Position numbers and translations under genes: made by a program. Below, in pieces: positions 1 through 5,744 of a stretch of 5,895 nt of DNA (within the stretch, counting starts at the first letter, position 1; every line of letters starts with the position of its first letter). The DNA comes from Candidatus Borrarchaeota archaeon (GTDB lineage: Archaea; Asgardarchaeota; Sifarchaeia; Borrarchaeales; Borrarchaeaceae), in contig JAEORY010000272.1 of assembly GCA_016840645.1 (NCBI GenBank), positions 1 through 5,895 of the forward strand, in the 5' to 3' direction. A model generated the notes under the pieces. The model searched no databases. It saw only the letters and a list, made by a program, of their open reading frames with translations, and was not told where the DNA came from.

Positions 1-11
1 TACGTTTAGTA

Positions 12-788
12 GTGGAGGCAAAAACAATCAAAGCTTTGGAACTACTTTCTGTATCAAAAAATTATGATGCTCTAGCCGCATTGCAAGGAATAGATCTCGA
101 TATTGAAGAAGGCACAATAGAAGGCTTACTTGGTCCGAATGGTTCAGGCAAATCTACGCTTATGAAGTCGATAATTGGACTTGTAAAACCTGATGCTGGA
201 GACATAAGAGTATTTGGCAAAAGTGTTTTAGAGCATCCCGTTGAAACAAAAAAACTTATTGGTTATGTACCAGAAGACCCAAGACTGTATGAATTTTTAA
301 CAGCAGTAGAATATCTAGATTTTATAGCTGATGCATACGCGATAGACGTCGACACGAAAGAAAAAAGAATCAATGAATTTCTAGATGCATTCGGACTTAA
401 AGGAAGAACGAACGAACTAATTAGCGGATATTCTGGTGGCATGAAACAGAAACTTGCCATTATTTCTTCACTACTTCATAAACCTCGAATTCTTATATTC
501 GATGAAGCGTTAACTGGCTTAGATCCTATATCTGCGCGAATTGTGAAAGATCTGTTACATAAACTTGCAAAAGCAGGAGTTACAATCCTCTTTAGTACTC
601 ATGTCCTTGCAATAGCAGAGGTAGTGTGTGATCAGATTACATTAATGCACTCAGGGCAGATAATCGCCAGAGGACAACTTGATGAACTTCAAGAACAAGC
701 AAAGCTTTCGGAATCAAATTTAGAAGATATTTTCTTGAAACTTACAGGCACAGATAATCTCAAGGCAATTGTCGACGCTTTAAGGTGA
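12..788 (+). CDS. ABC transporter ATP-binding protein (CcmA-type, ABC-2 exporter ATPase)
   Basis: This is the cytoplasmic ATP-hydrolysing subunit of an ABC exporter, presumably driving the permease at 2111-3763. All the expected motifs are intact: Walker A GPNGSGKST (residues 41-49), a Q-loop region GYVPEDPRLYE (84-94) with Glu in place of the usual Gln, the ABC signature YSGGMKQK (140-147), Walker B ILIFDEALTGLD (160-171) with catalytic Glu165, and the switch histidine in STHVL (His197). The length of 258 residues is normal for one domain. The GTG start is provisional: the frame stays open upstream to the window edge, so the true start may lie outside. The stop TGA (786-788) is shared with the terminal bases of the inserted IS element. 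The substrate cannot be read from the sequence; members of this family export drugs, lipids, Cu/Na ions or peptides. Confidence 0.93.
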   Translation: MEAKTIKALELLSVSKNYDALAALQGIDLDIEEGTIEGLLGPNGSGKSTLMKSIIGLVKPDAGDIRVFGKSVLEHPVETKKLIGYVPEDPRLYEFLTAVEYLDFIADAYAIDVDTKEKRINEFLDAFGLKGRTNELISGYSGGMKQKLAIISSLLHKPRILIFDEALTGLDPISARIVKDLLHKLAKAGVTILFSTHVLAIAEVVCDQITLMHSGQIIARGQLDELQEQAKLSESNLEDIFLKLTGTDNLKAIVDALR

Positions 789-900
789 ACTACCACTCTA
801 CAAGTAGGCTGGCTTCCTGAATCATCCATTCCCCAACGGGATATGTCAAACAGGCTCGATGGACAGTCCCTGCCCTGATGATGATCGTGATGCTAGATAG
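765..900 (-). ncRNA. Predicted reRNA/omegaRNA of the tnpB element, with guide
   Basis: In IS200/IS605 elements the guide RNA covers the 3' end of tnpB and the right end, and continues about 16-20 bases into flanking host DNA. The tnpB 3' end, a small GC-rich fold (CCCGTTGGGG on the - strand, 831-840), the right-end hairpin (793-812) and the terminal GTTCAC (785-790) occur here in the expected order. The guide would then be CTTAAAGCGTCGACAATTGC, complementary to the 3' end of the ATPase gene (765-784). The 5' boundary at about 900 is a guess from typical scaffold sizes, and processing is not visible in sequence. Confidence 0.45.
793..812. repeat. Imperfect hairpin of the IS right end
   Basis: CCACTCTACAAGTAGGCTGG folds as CCA/TGG and CTAC/GTAG pairs around a two-base internal mismatch and an AA loop. 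It sits 2 bases inside the terminal GTGAAC (785-790). A hairpin just inside the cleavage site is what TnpA recognises at the right end in this family. It would also form part of the guide RNA scaffold. Confidence 0.6.
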
Positions 901-2001
901 TAGGTTGATCTGCTTAAAATCGTGATGGCCGAGTTATGATCTCTTGCTACATCAAGTCCACAGTAAGGACAGCTGTGGATACGGGTTGCTAGTGTCTTCG
1001 GAACAAGCTTCCCACACCTGCTGCACAGTTGTGTGGTATTATAGGCACTCACATATTCTACGAGAGTACCAGCTTCCGCCGCTTTGTACTCCGTAAAACA
1101 CATGAGTTGCCCCCAGCCTGCATCACTAATCGACTTCGCAAATGATGGTTTTTGACCATGTTTGTAATCTTTAGGTTCTCATACACAATTAAATCATAGG
1201 TATCGACAAGTTTCCTACTGAGTTTATGATGAAAGTCCTTTCGCTGATTGCGTATCTTCCGATGTAGCTGTGCTACCTTTTTGTTCTGCTTGTGACGGTT
1301 ATTCGAACCTTTCTGCTTCCTAGCTTGCCTTCGCTGCTCTTTGGCTACTTTCTTCTCCGAGTTTCTCAACCAGCGAGGGTTAGCTATGGTGTCTCCGGTA
1401 TGTAACGTCAGTAAACTCTTCAGCCCAACATCTACCCCTACCGCGTTCTTTTTCGCTTTCTGTTGAGTGCCAGGAGCGGGATCGGGCAGTGCTACTGCAA
1501 AACAGGCATACCAGTGGTCTACGTCGCGTTTAATGGTACACGTCTTGATCACTCCTTTGGTTGGTATCGGGCGGTGGAGTTTAATAGTGATACTTCCAAT
1601 TTTCGAGAGCCAGAGTTTCTTCTTTTTCTTTTCGAGGGCGAACCCACTTTGCGGATAGGTGAAGGAATCAGCAGTTATTTGCCTTTAAATCGTGGGTAGC
1701 CGGCGTGTTCCCCCTTCTTACTACGCCTAAAAAAGTTGGTGAAGGTCTTATCCAGTCTTCTCAACACGTCTTGAAGTACCTGAGAATGAACCGCTTTTAG
1801 AAATAGATTTGTCTTTTTTGCAGCTTTCAAGTGGGTGGCTTGCTCAAAATAGGTAACTGATTGTTGGTGCGTGTGCCAGGCGTCTTTTCGCTCTGCCAGA
1901 GCGTGATTATACAACAGACGACAGGTAGTAAGCCATTGAGTTAAAGTTGTCGCCTGTTGTGCGGTTGGATATAAGCGATATTTATAAGTCCGTTTCATCA
2001 C
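846..2001 (-). pseudogene. tnpB: RNA-guided nuclease TnpB (IS605 OrfB), two frameshifts
   Basis: TnpB proteins are RuvC-fold nucleases guided by an RNA made from the right end of their transposon. Three consecutive frames together give about 385 residues, a full family length. Frame 1 (2001-1675) has the N-terminal domain, with YKYRLYPT and CRLLYNHAL. Frame 2 (about 1674-1140) has RuvC-I GVDVGLKS (Asp codon at 1430-1432), an Arg/Lys-rich helix, and RuvC-II YENLKITNMVKN (Glu codon at 1178-1180). Frame 3 (about 1139-846) has the zinc ribbon CSRC/CPYC and RuvC-III GLDVARDHNSA (Asp codon 939-941). Each junction is repaired by adding one base, near 1675-1680 (AAA on the - strand) and near 1140-1142 (TTT). 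GTG 2001 is followed at once by ATG 1998, which is the likelier start. As read, no active enzyme is made, unless one or both indels are sequence errors. Confidence 0.9.
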
Positions 2002-2056
2002 ACTTATCCCTGCATTCCTCTGAGATTCATGTCACTAGATTTACTATCCGCAAAAA

Positions 2057-2070
2057 GCTATTTAAAGCTG
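2057..2070 (-). promoter_or_regulatory. Archaeal-type TATA box in the IS left end
   Basis: The palindrome AGCTTTAAATAGCT (read on the - strand) contains TTTAAATA, close to the archaeal TATA consensus. A start site about 25 bases downstream would fall near 2034, leaving a leader of about 35 bases before the tnpB ATG at 1998. The 4-base arms AGCT/AGCT could also fold into a hairpin in single-stranded DNA, as expected of a left end. Because the core is nearly symmetric (TATTTAAA on the + strand), it may also fire towards the permease. Confidence 0.45.
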
Positions 2071-2110
2071 GGGGACACTACTGTGAAAGTGAAGAAATGA
2101 TAAATGGTTA

Positions 2111-3763
2111 GTGGATATCTCAATGAACCTAAGAGTGATTGTTAGTATTAGCAGGATTTATACTCTTTCCTTTCTTAGAAGAAGACAATCAAGCCCGCAA
2201 ACTATAAATAAATTAATCAGAAGACCTTTAATAATACTTCTTTTAGACTTATTTGCGTTTATCATTTGCGTCTTTTTAGGCTATATTATAAATGAAGTTT
2301 TATTGATAGATGAAGAATTTGCATTCATTGGTGAAACTATAAATGAAATGCTGATTTTTGTGCCTGCACTTATGATTGGCTTACCTCTCGCTTATGGCAT
2401 ACTATTCGAATTTTCGCAAGCTGCACAAACATTTACAACTGAAGCTGTCAACATGTTGCCTATTCGTGCTGACGAATACGTATTAGGCTCAGCACTTTCG
2501 ACAATCTTTATTCTTTCACCAATCATTTCTGTAGTACTAGGATCCACGCTTGGCTTAGTAGGCATTGGGGGAGGTCTCTACATATTATGGTTTAGTATTT
2601 TAGCGCTTTCTATTCTAGCCTTATCTGGAGGGGCATTTATAGTCGAGATAATTCGAGCTATTACTAACCGTGTATCTTCAGCATTTTACTCAAGAGGTGG
2701 GAGATCATCAGTATATATTCGCTTCATTCTTTCGGTGGTCATATTCCTAGTTGCTATGCTGCTTTTTAATTTCAATTTTCTGTTCCTTCTGCTCGAAGCC
2801 TATTCAGTAGAAATCATTTCGGCATGGTACGTTCCTCTGCTATGGCCATCCATTGCAATCTTGAATCTTATAGCAAGAAATTTACTACTGGCATGGACAT
2901 ATGGATTATTATTTCTTGTTTTTTGCGCATCGTGCTTTTTTGCTAGTGTAAAACTACGAGAGAAGTACTGGGCTCCTCAACCAGTCTCTATAAAGATTTC
3001 CAGTAAGTTATATCGACCAAGAAAAGGAATACTGCAAAGAATTGGCTATGCTCCAGTTGAAGTTGCATTAATCCGTAAAGACCTTAGAGGGTTAGTCAGA
3101 AGAAAAGAAATGATCCGCATTGTAGTCGCACCCTTGTTTTCAACTGTCATCATGATAATTACACTCCTAGTAACTCCTCAGACAGAAGAGCTACCTCTTG
3201 GGCTTTTTAATCTGTTTTTCTTAATGGGACCCATTCTCTTTGGTTGGTTGTTAGGAATTACGTCATTTGGCCAAGAAGGCGAGTCAATACCAATAGTATA
3301 TAGTTTGCCAATTGGGGCCAAAGAACTCACAAAAGCAAAAATTAGTTCATCGGCGTTCATTGCACTCATCAGTTTAATTGCTACGCTTTGTTTGATTTAC
3401 ATAATCCTTCCTGCTAGCTCATTCGACTTTATGCTCTTTTTTATGCTCCTTTCTGTTCTATTGACAATTGAAGCAACGATCGTAGGAGTTGCAGTTGGGG
3501 CAAACTATCCAGACTTTACAACAACACCTCGTTCCCGCTTTATTACAGTTACAGGGTCCATGGTGGGCATATTTTTCTTAGGTATCGGTTTGCTTATAAT
3601 TTCATTGCCATTTTTGATTTTTTACACGATCGAATTCGAAGCGGTAAACTATTTAATTGCTTTTGGAAGCCTCATACTCATTGGATTGTTTGTTTGCTAT
3701 TTTACATATAAAATGGCGCTCAAAAACACAAAAAAATTATTAGAAAGGGCTCAAATCATGTAA
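2111..3763 (+). CDS. ABC-2-type exporter permease, long fused form
   Basis: This integral membrane protein is the likely partner of the upstream ATPase. About 12-13 hydrophobic segments are visible, roughly at residues 40-60, 79-98, 125-147, 155-180, 203-228, 242-279, 336-354, 363-383, 413-433, 438-464, 478-504 and 512-532. A charged cytoplasmic linker lies between the halves (about 281-335, with LRKDLRGLVRRKEM-like basic residues). Both halves carry a similar motif, MLPIRADEY (115-123) and SLPIGAKEL (398-406), which suggests two fused six-helix units. The start is GTG at 2111, with an alternative ATG at 2123; neither has a strong ribosome binding site. Before the IS inserted, the gap from the ATPase TGA to this GTG would have been only about 18-24 bases, so the two were probably co-transcribed. 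The substrate is unknown. Confidence 0.85.
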   Translation: MDISMNLRVIVSISRIYTLSFLRRRQSSPQTINKLIRRPLIILLLDLFAFIICVFLGYIINEVLLIDEEFAFIGETINEMLIFVPALMIGLPLAYGILFEFSQAAQTFTTEAVNMLPIRADEYVLGSALSTIFILSPIISVVLGSTLGLVGIGGGLYILWFSILALSILALSGGAFIVEIIRAITNRVSSAFYSRGGRSSVYIRFILSVVIFLVAMLLFNFNFLFLLLEAYSVEIISAWYVPLLWPSIAILNLIARNLLLAWTYGLLFLVFCASCFFASVKLREKYWAPQPVSIKISSKLYRPRKGILQRIGYAPVEVALIRKDLRGLVRRKEMIRIVVAPLFSTVIMIITLLVTPQTEELPLGLFNLFFLMGPILFGWLLGITSFGQEGESIPIVYSLPIGAKELTKAKISSSAFIALISLIATLCLIYIILPASSFDFMLFFMLLSVLLTIEATIVGVAVGANYPDFTTTPRSRFITVTGSMVGIFFLGIGLLIISLPFLIFYTIEFEAVNYLIAFGSLILIGLFVCYFTYKMALKNTKKLLERAQIM

Positions 3764-4046
3764 TTGGAGAAATAAAACGCATAAAAAATCGTGCAGCAAG
3801 AGAAATAAAAAAAGGAGAGTTCGGCATAACCTTGTTTCTAACTGAAATAAGGTGTATTTTTTCTGTCGTGTTTTTGACATTTCTCGTCCCCTGCCTGTCA
3901 TTCTTCCCCGTCTCAGAAGGCGTCAGACCTCTCGGGTTCAGTCTCATGCACAAGAACGTGATCTCCGCGTGGTATGAGGAACATTCCGCCTTGTAATCGG
4001 TATATTTGCCTGCGAATATAAAGATTAAGATCATTATACGAAGCAT
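3756..4046 (-). CDS. Possible small protein of unknown function
   Basis: I do not recognise this 96-residue frame. In its favour, the ATG is preceded by GGAGGT (4053-4058) at a spacing of six bases, one of the best ribosome binding sites in the window, and it begins 26 bases after the stop of the RAMP/HD gene in the same direction. The N-terminus (MLRIMILIFIFAG) is hydrophobic and could be a signal or membrane anchor. Against it, the middle is low in hydrophobic residues and rich in Asn, Arg, Thr and Lys. The C-terminal third is read from T-rich DNA that looks more like a terminator, and the frame overlaps the permease stop by 8 bases. It could be a remnant of a longer gene whose start has survived. 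Confidence 0.35.
   Translation of the reverse strand: MLRIMILIFIFAGKYTDYKAECSSYHAEITFLCMRLNPRGLTPSETGKNDRQGTRNVKNTTEKIHLISVRNKVMPNSPFFISLAARFFMRFISPIT
3783..3813 (-). terminator. Candidate oligo-T terminator of the right-hand operon
   Basis: The - strand carries TTTTTTT (3807-3813) and TTTTTT (3783-3788) shortly after the last well-supported gene. Archaeal polymerase stops at such U-runs without needing a hairpin. If the small frame 3756-4046 is real, these tracts lie inside its 3' end, which weakens one call or the other. Confidence 0.35.
3857..3875 (+). terminator. Candidate oligo-T terminator of the transporter operon
   Basis: The + strand has TTTTTT (3857-3862) and TTTTT (3871-3875) about 95-110 bases after the permease stop. 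These are plausible archaeal-type U-rich stop signals. No stable GC hairpin precedes them. Confidence 0.3.
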
Positions 4047-4052
4047 GTTGTG

Positions 4053-4058
4053 ACCTCC
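4053..4058 (-). promoter_or_regulatory. Strong ribosome binding site (GGAGGT)
   Basis: On the - strand GGAGGT precedes ATG 4046-4044 by six bases (CACAAC). It is the main argument that the small frame 3756-4046 is, or once was, translated. Confidence 0.55.
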
Positions 4059-4072
4059 GCACTACATGAGAG

Positions 4073-4882
4073 TTAAACTCCTCTTATATCATCAATATAG
4101 AAATTGACCATTAAGAGCAAATGATTTTTAAGCGAAGAAAAGCCATAGGCAAGGCCCTCATTGATCTTGTTAAGCGCCTGCGACTTATAGACATACGAAT
4201 AGAGCGCGTAGAGAGAATATTGACAGGTTTCGAGCTCTTTTGCTACCGTGTCGAAAGCTATTGTTTCTAGTTCTGAAACACGATAACGTGAGGGTGCTGT
4301 CCATCGGAATTTTCGTGAGATACTGGAGGAAAGTCTGTCATAATATTGAAGAGTAGAAAGTAAGGGTATTTGTTTGTCATCTATGTGGTAATTATGGTGG
4401 TTTTTCGCCAACTGATACACATAGTCATCCGAGATAGTGACCTCAGTGTAGATTTTACTGTTATGTTTTTCATTGTGGACAAAATCATGCAGCAGCATGG
4501 CGATCAGAATTGTGTGCTGTGTTTCTGAAAGATTGGTGGGAAGCATTTTTCTGCTCTTAGTTTTTCTCGGAGTGTAACGCAGTTTTTTGAGGAGTTTTTT
4601 AGCCTCCTTCCATCGTATATGCCCCATGCCTTCATTGGTGAAACTCCCGAGGCACTCAATGCTGAGCGCGTCGTCCAGCCTGTGTTCCGGCACGATAAAC
4701 TCAATATCTCCATACCACGCCCGATAAGTCTTCGGTAGGCGGCTTTCCCCTTTGGCGAGTTTACCGAACGCTCTAGGACGACCATGAATGGTGATTACCC
4801 CATATTTGCAGAAAAACCGCCTTCTCCGGCTTACTACAGGAGTTTTGGTAATTCCTCGCAAGGTAAACCAATTTTTTGTCAT
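4073..4882 (-). CDS. RAMP-like / HD-like two-domain protein, possibly CRISPR-associated
   Basis: I cannot name a family for this 269-residue protein. The first about 95 residues have beta-rich stretches ending in a glycine loop, LGSFTNEGMGHIRW (78-91), like the loop of RAMP-fold proteins such as Cas6 or Cas5. After a basic linker (about 92-112) comes a helical region with LLHDFVHNEKH (130-140), NHHNYH (161-166) and YYDRLSSSISR (180-190). The order HD, then H, then D is that of HD-superfamily metal-dependent phosphohydrolases, although the first histidine is uncertain. A third, helical part (about 200-265) looks well ordered but unfamiliar. The ATG at 4882 follows an in-frame TGA by two codons, with AAGGATGAT upstream as ribosome binding site. 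A frame starting at 4955 could supply an N-terminal extension if the A-run at 4872-4877 were one base shorter. It is co-directional with the Cas7-like gene, with a 73-base gap. Confidence 0.6.
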   Translation of the reverse strand: MTKNWFTLRGITKTPVVSRRRRFFCKYGVITIHGRPRAFGKLAKGESRLPKTYRAWYGDIEFIVPEHRLDDALSIECLGSFTNEGMGHIRWKEAKKLLKKLRYTPRKTKSRKMLPTNLSETQHTILIAMLLHDFVHNEKHNSKIYTEVTISDDYVYQLAKNHHNYHIDDKQIPLLSTLQYYDRLSSSISRKFRWTAPSRYRVSELETIAFDTVAKELETCQYSLYALYSYVYKSQALNKINEGLAYGFSSLKNHLLLMVNFYIDDIRGV

Positions 4883-4955
4883 GTCTAATCATCCTTATAG
4901 GTGTTAGCTCATTAGAGTCTGCATCTGCTTTACTCTCTTTCTGCGAGCTGTACAT

Positions 4956-5744
4956 CTATGTAGTGTACTGGTGTAATAGATTTTCCATCCAATCATTGTT
5001 ATTGTCAAGTTTTAGTGGTATAACGATCTCGTGCTCAACAACTTTCAACGTTCCATTCTCAGCATCAAACTTCCTTTCAATTGTGATTTGTCGCGGTTCA
5101 ACGTCAAGGATTTTGATATGCCCATAGCCTGCACTTCTTCCACCACCGTAATACTCTATATATAATAGTGACTCCAAAAGGAATTTAATTTCATCCTCGA
5201 TCAATTGCGTCACGTCAATGGTGAAAGTGAAGTAGCCTGAGAAATAGGATTCTCGAAAATCCTGGATAGGAATTCGGTCATAGGAGAGGGCGATCCTGTT
5301 TTCGCTGGCGATATGAACCTTTTGAACGGGGATTTCGACAGTATAGTCCTTATGACCGATAGAAGTAATGGGATCGGCAAAAACACTAACGCGGGAGTCT
5401 TCTCTGAACGTGCCAAAGATACGCCTCAGGATGCATGGAGGGTCACAGGCACCTAGCGGATGAAAACCTTGCGAGATGAGTTTTGTCCCATCTTTGAGTT
5501 CGGTTTTCTCGGAACTGTGACATGCATCGATACCGCGATCACGCGATAAGTCCATACAGGCATGTCTTAGCATCCCTCGTAAGCCTTTAAGATAATAAAG
5601 CTTGGTAGTAAATGTTTTCGATCCATTTATATAAGGAATTTCACCCAACAACAGCATGGTGGAATTTTTCTGTATGGAGGTATTGATGGGCTTAGCTATT
5701 GACGTAAAAGCCCGAACAACTATTTGTTTTTTTGTTTTTTTCAT
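4956..5744 (-). CDS. Cas7-like RAMP protein (Csm3/Csx7/Csf2/Csc2-type)
   Basis: Such proteins coat guide RNA as the backbone of type I, III or IV CRISPR effector complexes. Evidence for the fold is a helix YLKGLRGMLRHACMD (51-65), like the SLKGxLR helix of Csm3/Cmr4-type proteins; a CDPPCILRRIFGTF segment (100-113), matching the CxxxC/FG signature of the same proteins; SRVSVFADP (117-125), resembling the SRL-x-F-x-DA strand that follows; and a C-terminal glycine-rich loop GGGRSAGYGHIKI (200-212). The length of 262 residues suits a small Cas7. I see no clear equivalent of the Csm3 catalytic aspartate, so RNA cleavage is doubtful. The start ATG has GAGGT seven bases upstream and overlaps the stop of the preceding gene (ATGA), implying coupled translation. 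The subtype is not decidable here; a non-CRISPR RAMP system is also possible. Confidence 0.68.
   Translation of the reverse strand: MKKTKKQIVVRAFTSIAKPINTSIQKNSTMLLLGEIPYINGSKTFTTKLYYLKGLRGMLRHACMDLSRDRGIDACHSSEKTELKDGTKLISQGFHPLGACDPPCILRRIFGTFREDSRVSVFADPITSIGHKDYTVEIPVQKVHIASENRIALSYDRIPIQDFRESYFSGYFTFTIDVTQLIEDEIKFLLESLLYIEYYGGGRSAGYGHIKILDVEPRQITIERKFDAENGTLKVVEHEIVIPLKLDNNNDWMENLLHQYTT

Larger units (their letters stand above)
785..2082 (-). mobile_element. IS200/IS605-type element carrying only tnpB (IS1341-like)
   Basis: The element lies antisense to the transporter genes, between its ATPase and permease. It contains a broken tnpB and no tnpA, so it would depend on a transposase supplied in trans. 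The right end (left side in + coordinates) reads, on the - strand, through a short hairpin to a terminal GTTCAC, a typical right end for this family, which places that boundary at 785. The left end has no canonical inverted repeat, as expected. It is placed at 2082 because the flank (TTTCAC on the - strand, 2083-2088) repeats the terminal TTCAC. A second TTCAC at 2089-2093 would move the boundary to 2088. No target duplication is seen, as is normal for this single-strand mechanism. The right boundary is firmer than the left. Confidence 0.72.
3764..4072. other. Convergent intergenic region
   Basis: This stretch lies between the permease stop and the end of the right-hand operon. It holds a weak - strand frame (3756-4046, listed separately), oligo-T tracts on both strands that could end transcription, and a block at about 3885-4010 that is visibly richer in G+C than the transporter genes. 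A GTTTCTAAC stretch near 3834-3842 recalls the end of a CRISPR repeat, but it occurs once. No tRNA or rRNA is seen. Confidence 0.6.

Noticed and set aside
1670..1685. Programmed -1 frameshifting in tnpB
   Set aside because: Both breaks have the -1 sense, but neither site is a classic slippery heptamer with a downstream fold, and TnpB is not known to need frameshifting. Simple deletions explain both.
1463..1699. + strand frames opposite tnpB
   Set aside because: They mirror the conserved tnpB coding frames, have no recognisable domains and no ribosome binding site.
3834..3863. CRISPR-repeat-like stretch beginning GTTTCTAAC beside the RAMP operon
   Set aside because: It occurs once, has no second copy or spacer-sized interval in the window, and lacks a clear palindrome. 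A single match to a short repeat-end motif is not evidence of an array.
4504..4785. Alternative - strand frame inside the RAMP/HD gene
   Set aside because: It lies in another frame of the same gene, without motifs, and would exclude the glycine loop and HD residues.
4876..5416. Frames on either strand within the Cas7-like gene
   Set aside because: They overlap a gene with clear motifs, show no family features, and are explained as shadows of its codons.
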